DNA from: Streptomyces diastatochromogenes
GTDB taxonomy: Bacteria > Actinomycetota > Actinomycetes > Streptomycetales > Streptomycetaceae
Reading direction: 5' to 3'
NCBI GenBank assembly: GCA_001550305.1
Contig: LRTP01000436.1
Coordinates: forward strand, 1 to 40,516
Length of the DNA: 40,516 bases
The translations under genes and the position numbers were made by a program. The notes beneath the pieces were generated by a model. That model had not been told where the DNA came from and did no database searches. It saw only the letters and a list, made by a program, of their open reading frames with translations. Below are positions 1 through 9,039 of the stretch, piece by piece; the stretch's first letter is position 1; every line of letters begins with the position of its first letter.

Positions 1-1914
1 GCCGGCCTCGGCTCCGAGGAGGCCGCCGACGCCGCGGACGCCCTGCGCGGCGCCCGTATCCTCGCCGGCGCCGACACCCTGGAGTTCGTCCACCCCCTCA
101 TCGCCACCGCCGTCTACCGCGCCATCCCCGCCGCCGTCCGCGTGGCCCTGCACGGCCAGGCCGCCTGGTGCGTCATCAACGAAGGGCTCGGCCCCTCCGC
201 CGCCGCCCGTCACCTCATGGAGACCCACCCCGAGGGCGACAACTGGGTCGTCCAGCAGCTGCGCGCCGCCGCCCGCGAGACCCAGCGCGCCGGAGCCCCC
301 GACGCCGCCCGCCGCTACCTCGCCCGCGCCCTGCGCGAACCGCCACCCCTCAAGGAGCGGGCCGCGGTCCTCCACGAACTGGGCTGCGCCTCCCTGCTCA
401 CCGAACCGGCGACCACCGTCAACCACCTCCGGGCCGCCCTGGAAGAACCCATCACCGACCCGGAACTGCGCCACAACATCGTCTACCGGCTCTCCCAGGT
501 CCTCGCCCACAGCGACCGGCTCGCCGAGGCCTCCGAGACGCTGGCCCGTGAGATCCGCGTGACCGGCGACGCCCGGGTGCGGCTGCGGATGCAGTCCGAA
601 CAGTTCATGTGGGACGCCTTCCGCGCCGACGAACCCGACTCCCCGGCCCGCTCCCGCCGCCTGGCCCGCCTCGCCGACCGGCTCACCGGCCGCGACCTCA
701 CCGAGCGCTATGTCATCGGCCTGCGCGCCTGGGACGCCACCCTGCGCGGCGAGCCCGCCCACGTCGCGCTCCACCACGCCGAACGCGCCCTCGCCGGAGG
801 GATTCGCTGGGCCGAGGCCGACCGCGGCTTCGAGGTGCCCGTCCTGGTCGCCCTCACCTTCATGTACGCCGACCGCCCGGGCCGCACCGAGGAACTGTTC
901 GCCGCCGGGATCGCCGACTTCGAGTCCCAGGGCTGGCACGGCGCTCACCTCTCCTTCGGCTACACCCTCCTCGGATACGTCCGCTACCGCCGCGGCCGAC
1001 TCGCCGAAGCGGAGGACTTCGCCCGCGCCGGCCTCAGGCTCGCCGAACGCGTCGGCGCCCGAACCCCCGTCCACTGGTACGCCGTCGGCGTCATCATCCA
1101 GATCCTGCTCGCCCGCGGTCGCGTCACCGAGGCCGCCCAGATCGGCGAGGACCACGCGTTCGGCGCGCCCTTCCCGGCCGCCGTCACCTTCCCCGACGTC
1201 CAGACCGTGCACGGCGAACTGCTGCTCGCCCGCGGCCTCACCAAGGAAGCCGCCGCCGAGCTCGAAGCGGCCGGACGCCGCCTGGACCCGCGCGGCATGC
1301 GCAACCCCTCCTGGTGCCCCTGGCAGCTCCACCTCGCCCGCGCCGAAAAGCACGACGCGCCGGAACGCGCCGTCGCCACGGCACTCGAAGCGGTGCACCG
1401 CGCCCGCCAGTTCGGCGCCCCCTCGGCCGTCGGACAGGCGCTGCGGGCCGCGGCCGACGTCTCCTCCGGCTCGACCCGCGTCAAGCTCCTCGAAGAGTCC
1501 GTCAGTCACCTGGAGCGCTCCCCGGCCGCCTACGAACTGGCCTGCGCGCTGGTCGCCCTGGGCACCGAGCTGCGCCGCTCGGGCTCTCCCAAGGAAGCCG
1601 CCGAACACCTCTACCGAGGACTGGACGCGGCCATGCAGTGCGGCGCCGACGGCCTCGGCGACGAGGCCCGCGCCGAGCTGGCCGCCGCCGGACTGCGCCC
1701 GCGCCGCCTGCACAGCACCGAGACGGACACCCTCACCGCCCGTGAACGCGCGGCCGCCGCGCTCACCGCACGGGGCCGCACCACGACCGAGGTCGCCGAG
1801 GAGCTGGGGACCGAGGAACCGACCGTCGTCCGCCTGCTCTCGGCGGTCTACCGGAAGGTGGGCACGGACCGTACGGGACTGGCGGCGGCGCTGGGCCAGC
1901 AAACGGCCCGGTAG
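1..1914 (+). CDS. LuxR-family (LAL-like) transcriptional regulator, 3' part
   Basis: The reading frame is open from base 1, so the gene begins outside the window. The 637 visible codons are the C-terminal part of a large regulator. Early residues contain the FVHPLIATAVY motif typical of the region after the AAA ATPase domain in LAL-type LuxR proteins. A long alpha-helical TPR-like stretch rich in Ala, Arg and Leu follows. The last ~55 residues (LTARERAAAALTARGRTTTEVAEELGT...) form a LuxR-type helix-turn-helix. Such proteins bind ATP and activate target promoters through the C-terminal HTH, but the ATPase part is not visible and the target is unknown. A GTG at 142 is an internal codon, not the start. 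The stop lies directly against a tandem repeat array. Confidence 0.85.
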   Translation, partial: AGLGSEEAADAADALRGARILAGADTLEFVHPLIATAVYRAIPAAVRVALHGQAAWCVINEGLGPSAAARHLMETHPEGDNWVVQQLRAAARETQRAGAPDAARRYLARALREPPPLKERAAVLHELGCASLLTEPATTVNHLRAALEEPITDPELRHNIVYRLSQVLAHSDRLAEASETLAREIRVTGDARVRLRMQSEQFMWDAFRADEPDSPARSRRLARLADRLTGRDLTERYVIGLRAWDATLRGEPAHVALHHAERALAGGIRWAEADRGFEVPVLVALTFMYADRPGRTEELFAAGIADFESQGWHGAHLSFGYTLLGYVRYRRGRLAEAEDFARAGLRLAERVGARTPVHWYAVGVIIQILLARGRVTEAAQIGEDHAFGAPFPAAVTFPDVQTVHGELLLARGLTKEAAAELEAAGRRLDPRGMRNPSWCPWQLHLARAEKHDAPERAVATALEAVHRARQFGAPSAVGQALRAAADVSSGSTRVKLLEESVSHLERSPAAYELACALVALGTELRRSGSPKEAAEHLYRGLDAAMQCGADGLGDEARAELAAAGLRPRRLHSTETDTLTARERAAAALTARGRTTTEVAEELGTEEPTVVRLLSAVYRKVGTDRTGLAAALGQQTAR

Positions 1915-2160
1915 CCACGCGCGCCCAGTCCGCCGACCCTCCACAACCGGTCCGGCAACCGCGCACAGCCGGTCCGGCGACCAAGCACGGCCGGGTCCGG
2001 CGGCCACGCGCGCCCGGTCCGGCAATCATCCGCAACCGGGTCCGGCAACCGCGGACAGTCGGTGCGGTGACCGCGCACGGCCGGGTGCCGGGGCCACGCG
2101 CGCCCGGTCCGGCAATCATCCGCAACCGGGTCCGGCAGCCACGCACAGCCGGGTCCGGGG
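1914..2160. repeat. 22-23 bp tandem repeat array with 90-bp higher-order unit
   Basis: About eleven contiguous degenerate copies of a 22-23 bp unit, close to ccgcgcacagccgggtccgg, run from the LuxR stop codon to 2160. Four units make a roughly 90-bp higher-order repeat (1914-2002, 2003-2092, 2093-2160 truncated). Bases 2002-2047 and 2092-2137 are identical over 46 bp. Many units contain the small dyad gccgg-gt-ccggc. The repeats touch each other without unique spacers, so this is not a CRISPR. It fills almost all of the 305-bp gap before the next gene, whose promoter must lie inside or just after it. Confidence 0.9.
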
Positions 2161-2219
2161 GCCACGCACGGGGGACGCCCCCGAGGCCCGGTTCGCGCCC
2201 GGGCACGTACCATTGCGGC

Positions 2220-2717
2220 ATGTCCTTCCTCCGCCGCCGCAGCGCCACGCCCGCCGGGCCCGACTTCGACGTTCTGGCCATGGATCCGGGTGACTGGCCG
2301 GGCAATCTCGGTGCCGGTCTGCTGCCCGCCCCGGACGGCAGCTGCCAGGGTGTCTTCCTGCGCTACGACCTGTTCGGCGGCCGTGGCCCCGCGATGATCA
2401 TCGGCAATCTGCCCGAGGGCTCCCCGGCCCGCGAGGTCGCCGAGGACGAGATCCCCTTCGAGGTGGCCCAGCTGCTGCTGGCGCTGGAGAACGACGAGGA
2501 GGTCACCGTCACCGGGACCGAGGACATCCCGGTGATGCAGGGTGACGGTCTCCTCATCGTGCGCCGTCTCAAGCTCTCCGAGACCCGCATCTCCTGCGTG
2601 CAGTTCGACCGCGACGACAACGTCCTGGTGACCATCGCCGCCTGGGACCGTCCCATCACCGACGACCTGTACGCCCTGCTCAAGCCGCTGCCCCCGGAGC
2701 TTTTCCAGCAGGGCTGA
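2220..2717 (+). CDS. Conserved hypothetical protein, 165 aa
   Basis: The protein starts MSFLRRRSATPAGPDFDVLA and ends LPPELFQQG. It is acidic and soluble, with no signal peptide or membrane segment. The sequence looks like a small alpha/beta protein conserved among Streptomyces, but I recognise no named domain. The ATG at 2220 was chosen because upstream sequence in this frame runs back into the tandem repeat array; no strong Shine-Dalgarno precedes it. The gene is convergent with the LLM oxidoreductase, with 16 bp between stop codons. Function unknown. Confidence 0.75.
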   Translation: MSFLRRRSATPAGPDFDVLAMDPGDWPGNLGAGLLPAPDGSCQGVFLRYDLFGGRGPAMIIGNLPEGSPAREVAEDEIPFEVAQLLLALENDEEVTVTGTEDIPVMQGDGLLIVRRLKLSETRISCVQFDRDDNVLVTIAAWDRPITDDLYALLKPLPPELFQQG

Positions 2718-2726
2718 GGCCCCGGC

Positions 2727-2742
2727 GCCGCCTTCAGGCGGC
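2727..2742. terminator. Short bidirectional hairpin between convergent genes
   Basis: The inverted repeat gccgcc-ttca-ggcggc lies between the convergent genes ending at 2717 and 2734; its loop holds the stop codon of the minus-strand gene. There is no U tract, as usual in Streptomyces. Confidence 0.4.
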
Positions 2743-3753
2743 CGGCTGCCACCCGAGTGCCGGACCGAGCCGGGTGGCGAGGTCGGTGAGGATCTGCACG
2801 TAGTCCTCGTGCCCGAACGTGAACGGCAGCGCGAACGCGACCTCGTCGACCTCCCGGAACGCGGCGTGGGCGTACAGCCGTTCGGCGATCTCCTCGGAGG
2901 TGCCGACGAGATCGGGCGCGAACATCACCCGGGCCGGGCCCTGCGGGGTCGCGGTACGAGGAGTGCGCTTCAGGGCGTACTCCTCGTACTTCTCGCGCTG
3001 CTCGGGTGAGGCGCTGTCGGTGGGAATGACGACGAGGCCCTGGGAGACCCGGGCACGGTCGCCGTCGGGGTGGTGGGCGCGGAACGTCCGGATGTGCGAC
3101 CGCTGGATCTCGGCGAAGTCCTCGGACTCCTCCGCCTTGACGACACTGCTGGTCAGCAGGTTCATCCCGTGCTCGCCCGCCCACTGCGCGGAGCGCAGGC
3201 TGCCGCCCCCGTACCACATGCGCCGGCCCAGACCCGCGGCGTGCGGCTGGACGCGGTCGGAGAACACCTCGAAGCCCTCGACGCCGCTGAAGTCGGTCGC
3301 CGACTTGCCGCGCACGAAGTCCAGCAGCCGTTCCACGCGGGCGTAGCCGAAGTCCTCGACGTCGCCGGTGTCGGGGTAGAGGGCCTGCTTGACCTGGTCG
3401 TAGTGCATCGGCGGGCCGACGCTGACGCCCGGGTTGAGGCGGCCCCCGGACAGGATGTCGACCGTGGCAAGGTCCTCGGCCAGCCTCAGCGGGTTCTCCC
3501 ACCCCACAGGGATGACCGCTGTCCCCAGCTCGATCCGGCTGGTGCGCTGCGAGGCCGCCGCCAGTACGGCCACGGGGGAGGAGATCCCGTACTGGAGATG
3601 GCGGTGTCGCACCCACGCGCTGTCGAATCCCAGCCGCTCACCGAGCTCGATGATCTCCAGCGTCGACTCGTGACCCCGCCGCGGGTCGGCCTCGTCGAAC
3701 AACCCGATGGTCAAGAAGCCCAGCTTCCGCAAGGGGTGTGAGGGCAGTGGCAC
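2734..3753 (-). CDS. LLM-class flavin-dependent oxidoreductase
   Basis: A 339-aa protein of the bacterial luciferase-like monooxygenase superfamily, predicted to be an FMN/F420-dependent TIM-barrel oxidoreductase of unknown substrate. Family signs are the N-terminal KLGFLTIGLFDE strand, the RTSRIELGTAVIPVGWENPLRLAEDLATVDILSGGRL block typical of LLM proteins, and MWYGGGSLRSAQWAGEHG in the middle. The GTG at 3753 was chosen because GGAGGA sits five bases upstream; the frame stays open further upstream, but that part codes for arginine-rich non-family sequence. It is divergent from the S8 protease. A pair of 16-bp direct repeats lies 24-57 bp upstream of the start and is a likely operator. Confidence 0.88.
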   Translation of the reverse strand: MPLPSHPLRKLGFLTIGLFDEADPRRGHESTLEIIELGERLGFDSAWVRHRHLQYGISSPVAVLAAASQRTSRIELGTAVIPVGWENPLRLAEDLATVDILSGGRLNPGVSVGPPMHYDQVKQALYPDTGDVEDFGYARVERLLDFVRGKSATDFSGVEGFEVFSDRVQPHAAGLGRRMWYGGGSLRSAQWAGEHGMNLLTSSVVKAEESEDFAEIQRSHIRTFRAHHPDGDRARVSQGLVVIPTDSASPEQREKYEEYALKRTPRTATPQGPARVMFAPDLVGTSEEIAERLYAHAAFREVDEVAFALPFTFGHEDYVQILTDLATRLGPALGWQPAA

Positions 3754-3776
3754 GAGGCTCCTCCAACGTTCGCGAC

Positions 3777-3810
3777 GATCTCTGTCGAACAGATGATCTC
3801 TGTTGAACAG
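3777..3810. promoter_or_regulatory. Tandem 16-bp direct repeats with internal dyads (putative operator)
   Basis: gatctctgtcgaacag (3777-3792) and gatctctgttgaacag (3795-3810) differ at one base and are 2 bp apart, so they repeat every 18 bp. Each contains the dyad ctgt-yga-acag. A further tcgaac follows at 3811. The position fits an operator controlling the minus-strand oxidoreductase and possibly the divergent protease. Which protein binds is unknown. Confidence 0.55.
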
Positions 3811-4028
3811 TCGAACGTCAGCGCCACGGCGGCTATGCCCGTGGTGGCGGGCGGTTTCCGCGCGCCCGCCCCAACATCCGCGCGGTCCGCGGGGTGGCGC
3901 GGTTGCGACATGTCCCATCCGCGCCATCGGGAAACGGTGACATCGCGTCCGGCGGCAGCGGATTCTGTGCAGCACCCGAATGAAGATCTCCTCACGCGCA
4001 CGACCATGCACGGAAAGGTGCCGATCAG

Positions 4029-7000
4029 ATGAGACGCATCCGCCTCGCGGCGGTGATATCGGCCGGCCTGGCGCTGACCGCCGGCGGCATGGCATCGGCG
4101 GCCGGCGCGGCTGGTGTGTCCGGTACGGCCGGGACGACCACGACGGCAACGGCAGCCACGGCTGTCTCGGTGGGAGGCTCGACCGGCGGCAGCGCCACCG
4201 TGCGGCTGATCACCGGCGACCGTGTGACCGTCACGAGGGACGGCGACGGCAAGCGCATCGCCGCCGTCGAGCCCGCCAGCGGCAGGCGCGGCATCCTGTT
4301 CCGGACCGTGGAACAGGACGGTGACCTGACGGTTCTGCCCTCCGACGCCCAGGACCTGGTCTCCGCCGGGCGCCTGGACCGGCAGCTGTTCAACGTCAGC
4401 GCACTCATCAAACAGAAGTACGACGCGGCGCACACCGACACGCTGCCCCTGATCATCGGCCGCCCGGCCGGTGTCCCGGCCGCCGCGGTGCACAGGCTCA
4501 CCACGCTGACCGAGGACGACGCGCCCGTCCGCACGCTGGACAGCATCGACGCGCAGGCGGTCCGGATCTCCGACGACGACCTGGGCCGGTTCTGGAAGCA
4601 ACTCGCCCCCGCCCCGAACAGGGTGAGTGCCGCGGGCGTGGCCGCCACGCCCAGGATCTGGCTCGACGGCCGGGTGGACGCCACCCTCGACCGCAGCACC
4701 GGACAGATCAACGCCCCGGCGGTCTGGAAGGCCGGGTACGACGGCACCTCCGTCAAGGTCGCGGTACTCGACACCGGTGTCGATCAGACCCATCCGGACC
4801 TGGCCGGACGCATCAGCCAGGCGAAGGACTTCTCGGGCAGTTCCGGGACCGGTGACGTCTTCGGTCACGGCACCCACGTCGCCTCCACGGTCGGCGGGAC
4901 CGGCGCCGCGTCCGGCGGCACCCGCAAGGGGGTGGCACCGGGCGCCGACCTGCTGATCGGCAAGGTTCTCGGGGACGACGGCTACGGAACCGAGTCGCAG
5001 GTCATCGACGGCATGGAGTGGGCCGCCGCCGAGGGCGCCAAGGTCGTCAACATGAGCCTGGGCTCGGACGAGGTGAGCGACGGCACCGACCCGATGAGCC
5101 TCGCCGTCGACGAACTCAGCAGCACCAGCGGCGCCCTGTTCGTGGTGGCGGCCGGCAACAGCGGAGAGCAGGGCCAGGAAACCATCGGCTCGCCCGGCGC
5201 CGCGGACGCCGCACTGACCGTGGGCGCGGTGGACCGCGACGACTCACTCGCCCCGTTCTCCAGCCGCGGTCCGCGCCACGGCGACCGCGCGGTCAAGCCC
5301 GATGTCACCGCGCCGGGCGTGGGCATCGTCGCGACCCGCGCGGCGGGCACCACCATGGGCGAACCGGTGGACCAGTACTACGTGGCCGCCTCCGGTACGT
5401 CGATGGCCACCCCGCATGTGGCGGGCGCCGCCGCCCTGCTCGCCCAGGCGCATCCGACCTGGAGCGGACAGCGGCTCAAGGACGCGCTCATCAGCACGGC
5501 GCACACCGTCGGGGGACAGCAGGTGACCGAGGAGGGCGGCGGCCGGGTCGACGTGGCCGCGGCGGCGCTCGGACCGGTCACCGCCACCGGGAGCGTGGCC
5601 CTGGGACCCTATGGGACCGGCGGCGACAACGGCGCCCCGCGCACGGCCACCGTCCGCTACACCAACACCTCGGACAAGGACGTCACCCTCGCGCTCGCCG
5701 CCCGCCTCGCCACCACCGGCGGCCGGGAACTCACGACCGGTGCGCTGCGACTCGGCTCCGACGCGGTGCGGATCGCCGCCGGTGCCACCGTGGACGTGCC
5801 GCTGACGGTGGACCCCTCCCGGGCCGGCCGGGGCGACTACTACGGCTATGTCACCGCCACCACGACCGACGGCGCGGTCAAGGTCCACACCACGGTGAGC
5901 ACCGTGGTGCACGGCCCCACCCACAAGCTCACCGTCACCACCTACGACCACGACGGGAACCGCGTCCAGGCGCTGCCCACCATCTGGGGCACGGACGGAT
6001 TCGTCGGCTACGTCAGCACCGAGCCCGCCGTCGCCGAAGTCGAGGAAGGCACCTATCAACTCGACTACTCCAGCCTGGACACGGCCGACGACGGACAGGA
6101 ACTGCGCCACGTCGTCCTGCCGGAGGTGAAGGTCACCAAGGACACGGCCGTCACCCTGGACGCGCGCAAGACCACCAAGGTCGACATCCGCACGCCGCGG
6201 CCCGCCGAACAGCGCGGCATCCTCGACTACCAGACCTACCGGCAGATCGACGGACACAGCCTCCTCCAGGGCACGATGTACTTCGACCTGGCCAAGCGGC
6301 TCTACGTCAGCCCCACCGCGGCCGTCACCGACGGCACCTTCGAGTTCGCCTCGCGCTGGCAGCTGATCGCCCCGCTGCTCGAGGCGAAGGTGTCGGGCAG
6401 CGACCTCGCCCTCAATGCGTACTACATGCCGAGTTCACCGCTGTTCGACGCCGGCGGCACCACCCTGACCGCCGTGGACGCGGGCACCTTCGCCAAGCCC
6501 GACTTCAGCCGGGCCCGCGGTAAACTCGCGATCGTCCGCAACGAAGAGGGCACGCAAGAGCGGGAGTTGACCCGGCAGGCGGCCGCGGCGGGCGTACGCG
6601 GACTGCTGATGACCCACTTCGCCGACATCGCCTGGACGCGCTGGAGCCCCGACGGCGAGCGCACCGCGGTGCCGACCGTCCGCGTCGGCAAGGCGGTGGG
6701 TGCCGCCCTGCTCGACCGGCTGAAGAAGCACCCGAGCACCACCGTCAGGTTCACCGGAACGGCGAAGAGCCCGTACCTCTACGACGTCATGCAGACGTCG
6801 TCCCAACAGATACCCCGGCAGGTCGTGTACACGGTGTCCGAGCGCAACAGCGCGGTGCTGCGGACCACATACGCCGACAACGGAGGAGCGCCCTGGGCCA
6901 GTGAACAGCGGTTCGCCCGGCGTCCCTACCAGGACACCGCCTGGTTGCAGTACACCCGCTATGTGCCGACGGGCTTCGTACGCACCGAGTACGTCAGCGC

Positions 7001-7850
7001 GAACGGCACGGCCTGGCTCCACCGGGTGCATCACACGACCACGTTCGACGTCGACATGCCGCTGGCCGTGGGCATGCACGACGCGCCCCGCACCTACCGG
7101 CCCGGCGAGCACCTCGACGAGCGTTGGCAGGGGGCAGTGGTGCGCCCCTCGATCCCCCGGGGCACCACGACGCCCTCGGTACGGACCGGAGACGTACTGG
7201 CCCTGCGCATCCCGGAGTTCACCGACTCCACGGCGGGTCACTGGTCACGGCTGATCGCCGGTGACGGCGGCGGGGTGGGCGGACTCGCCACGGCGGCCGA
7301 CGCGCCGGGCGGTGACACGGCGGCCGCGGCGCTCTACCGCGACGGGGTGAAGGTCGCCGACGCCGACAGCGCCTGGACCGATTTCGAGGTCTCCCCGGGC
7401 GCGGCCGACTACCGGCTGGACCTGACGACCTCGCGCGTGGACGACGAGTGGGCGTTCGCCGCCCGTACGGACACCTCCTGGTCCTTCCGCTCCGCGACCA
7501 CGGCCACGGCGACACCGCTGTCCCTGCTGCAACTCGACTACGACGTACCGGTCGATGCCCACAACGCGGTGCGAGGCGGACGGACGCACACCATCGGCCT
7601 GGCCGTCCGCGCCCAGGACGGGCAGCCCGCCCCGCAGGGAGTGTCCCTGCGCGTGGAGGTGTCCTACGACGACGGCAGGCACTGGGGCGGTGCGGCGGTC
7701 CAAGGCCGCGGACACAACGCCTTCCGGGCCACCGTCACCAGGCCCTCCGGCCACGGCGACGCGTATGTGACCCTGCGGGTCACGGCGCGGGACCGGCTCG
7801 GCAACAGTGTCCGACAGACGGTGCAACGCGCCTACCTACAAAGGGGGTAG
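4029..7850 (+). CDS. Secreted S8 (subtilisin-like) serine protease, 1273 aa
   Basis: A very large exported subtilase. Residues 1-30 form a Sec signal peptide (MRRIRLAAVISAGLALTAGG, then Ala-rich). A propeptide-like region runs to about residue 215. The catalytic triad is clear: Asp248 in VAVLDTGVD, His280 in GHGTHVAS, Ser458 in GTSMATPHVAGA; Asn377 in AAGNSG is the oxyanion residue. The ~750 residues after the catalytic domain are beta-rich and include a PA-like segment near 830-900 (AIVRNEEG ... AAAGVRGLLM). The C-terminus has no sorting motif. The ATG follows GGAAAGG. The gene ends in a strong terminator, and a TrmB/LuxR regulator follows. Substrate unknown; probably extracellular protein breakdown or processing. 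Confidence 0.93.
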   Translation: MRRIRLAAVISAGLALTAGGMASAAGAAGVSGTAGTTTTATAATAVSVGGSTGGSATVRLITGDRVTVTRDGDGKRIAAVEPASGRRGILFRTVEQDGDLTVLPSDAQDLVSAGRLDRQLFNVSALIKQKYDAAHTDTLPLIIGRPAGVPAAAVHRLTTLTEDDAPVRTLDSIDAQAVRISDDDLGRFWKQLAPAPNRVSAAGVAATPRIWLDGRVDATLDRSTGQINAPAVWKAGYDGTSVKVAVLDTGVDQTHPDLAGRISQAKDFSGSSGTGDVFGHGTHVASTVGGTGAASGGTRKGVAPGADLLIGKVLGDDGYGTESQVIDGMEWAAAEGAKVVNMSLGSDEVSDGTDPMSLAVDELSSTSGALFVVAAGNSGEQGQETIGSPGAADAALTVGAVDRDDSLAPFSSRGPRHGDRAVKPDVTAPGVGIVATRAAGTTMGEPVDQYYVAASGTSMATPHVAGAAALLAQAHPTWSGQRLKDALISTAHTVGGQQVTEEGGGRVDVAAAALGPVTATGSVALGPYGTGGDNGAPRTATVRYTNTSDKDVTLALAARLATTGGRELTTGALRLGSDAVRIAAGATVDVPLTVDPSRAGRGDYYGYVTATTTDGAVKVHTTVSTVVHGPTHKLTVTTYDHDGNRVQALPTIWGTDGFVGYVSTEPAVAEVEEGTYQLDYSSLDTADDGQELRHVVLPEVKVTKDTAVTLDARKTTKVDIRTPRPAEQRGILDYQTYRQIDGHSLLQGTMYFDLAKRLYVSPTAAVTDGTFEFASRWQLIAPLLEAKVSGSDLALNAYYMPSSPLFDAGGTTLTAVDAGTFAKPDFSRARGKLAIVRNEEGTQERELTRQAAAAGVRGLLMTHFADIAWTRWSPDGERTAVPTVRVGKAVGAALLDRLKKHPSTTVRFTGTAKSPYLYDVMQTSSQQIPRQVVYTVSERNSAVLRTTYADNGGAPWASEQRFARRPYQDTAWLQYTRYVPTGFVRTEYVSANGTAWLHRVHHTTTFDVDMPLAVGMHDAPRTYRPGEHLDERWQGAVVRPSIPRGTTTPSVRTGDVLALRIPEFTDSTAGHWSRLIAGDGGGVGGLATAADAPGGDTAAAALYRDGVKVADADSAWTDFEVSPGAADYRLDLTTSRVDDEWAFAARTDTSWSFRSATTATATPLSLLQLDYDVPVDAHNAVRGGRTHTIGLAVRAQDGQPAPQGVSLRVEVSYDDGRHWGGAAVQGRGHNAFRATVTRPSGHGDAYVTLRVTARDRLGNSVRQTVQRAYLQRG

Positions 7851-7872
7851 ACGCGGCCGCGCACAGCGCGCA

Positions 7873-7913
7873 CGGCGGGTGCACGGCGAAGCGACGCGGC
7901 CGTGCACCCGCCG
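7873..7913 (+). terminator. Perfect 15-bp stem terminator after the S8 protease
   Basis: cggcgggtgcacggc (7873-7887) pairs perfectly with gccgtgcacccgccg (7899-7913) around an 11-base loop. It begins 22 bp after the protease stop and lies before the next start, so the regulator at 7977 probably has its own promoter. Confidence 0.8.
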
Positions 7914-7976
7914 CCCGTCCACACGGATGCAGTACGGTGTTCAACCGTTGGACGGGGTGGGACCAAGGAGAGCGCC

Positions 7977-8981
7977 GTGACACTGGAAGCCGCCGGCGTC
8001 ACCGATGCCGAGGAGTCCGCCTACCGGATCCTGGTGACGATGAGCAACGCCTCGGCGCGCGAATTCGCGATCCGCTCGGGTGCCACCACCGCGGACGCCG
8101 CAGGGACCCTCGAGGCGCTCACAGCCAGGGGACTGGCCAGTCACACCGACGGATCACCACGGCTCTACCGGGCCACGCCACCCGATGTGGCCCTCATGCC
8201 CCGGCTCAAACGCAACGCCGACGCCCTCGACCAGGCCCGCGCCACGGCCACCGCCCTGCTGGCGACCTACCGGGACACCAGGCGCCGGCGCGACGCCGGC
8301 GAGCTCATCGAGGTGATCACCGGGGCGGACGCGCTGCGCCAGCACCTCCGCCGCATCCAGGCGGACACCCAGGACGAGATGCTGTGGTTCTGCAAGGCCC
8401 AGTACGTCGCCATGCCGTCGGGCAGCAACGAGGCGGAGTTCGACGCGCTGGCCCGCGGGGTGCGCTATCGGGTCCTCTACGAGAAGGCGTTCTTCGACGA
8501 CGAGGGAGCCGTGGACAACGTTATCGAGGGCGTACGGGCGGGTGAGGTCGCCCGCGCGGTACCCCATCTGCCCCTGCGACTCGCCGTGTCCGACCGCGCC
8601 ATCGCCATCTGCCCCCTCGTACCCGGTGGTCCGCACGGCAGCCCCGAGGAACCCACCGCGGCCCTGGTGCGCGACAGCAGCCTCCTCGCCGCGCTCATCG
8701 CACTCTTCGAACGCTACTGGGACGACGCCATCCCCCTGCACGTCGACGACACCGGAACGGTCAGCGGAACTGACGGGACATCAGGCGCCGACTCCCTCTC
8801 CACCACGGACCGACGGCTGCTGTCCCTGCTCGTCGCAGGCGTCACGGACAAGGCGATCGCTTCGCAACTGGGCCTGAGCAGGCGTACGGTCCAACGTCAT
8901 ATCCAGCAACTGATGACGTTCGCCGGGGCGGCCACCCGTATGCAACTGGCCTGGCAGGCCGCTCGCCGGGACTGGGTGTAG
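7977..8981 (+). CDS. TrmB-type/LuxR-type two-HTH transcriptional regulator
   Basis: A 334-aa cytoplasmic regulator. Residues ~1-65 look like a TrmB-type winged helix (EESAYRILVTMSNASAREFAIRSGATTADAAGTLEALTARGL). The middle (~100-250) resembles the phospholipase-D-like effector region of TrmB proteins. Residues ~275-329 are a LuxR-type HTH (LSTTDRRLLSLLVAGVTDKAIASQLGLSRRTVQRHIQQL). GTG at 7977 follows AAGGAG at good spacing. Similar regulators are commonly found beside large S8 proteases in Streptomyces, so control of the upstream protease is a reasonable inference, not shown by the sequence. A hairpin follows the gene. Confidence 0.85.
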   Translation: MTLEAAGVTDAEESAYRILVTMSNASAREFAIRSGATTADAAGTLEALTARGLASHTDGSPRLYRATPPDVALMPRLKRNADALDQARATATALLATYRDTRRRRDAGELIEVITGADALRQHLRRIQADTQDEMLWFCKAQYVAMPSGSNEAEFDALARGVRYRVLYEKAFFDDEGAVDNVIEGVRAGEVARAVPHLPLRLAVSDRAIAICPLVPGGPHGSPEEPTAALVRDSSLLAALIALFERYWDDAIPLHVDDTGTVSGTDGTSGADSLSTTDRRLLSLLVAGVTDKAIASQLGLSRRTVQRHIQQLMTFAGAATRMQLAWQAARRDWV

Positions 8982-8982
8982 C

Positions 8983-9007
8983 GGAGATGGGCCCGGTGCC
9001 CGTCTCC
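8983..9007 (+). terminator. Hairpin terminator after the TrmB/LuxR gene
   Basis: ggagatgggc and gcccgtctcc form a 10-bp stem with one G-U pair and a 5-base loop, starting 2 bp after the stop codon. Confidence 0.65.
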
Positions 9008-9039
9008 GGGCAGTACGCCCGCCATCGACAGGAGTCCCC

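Noticed and set aside
1914..2160. CRISPR array
   Set aside because: The repeats are contiguous with no unique spacers and are degenerate; no cas genes are near.
1763..2305. Repeat proteins read from frames across the tandem array (both strands)
   Set aside because: Any frame through a tandem array gives a repeated peptide. None has a ribosome site or known motif, and they overlap the LuxR end and the hypothetical gene start.
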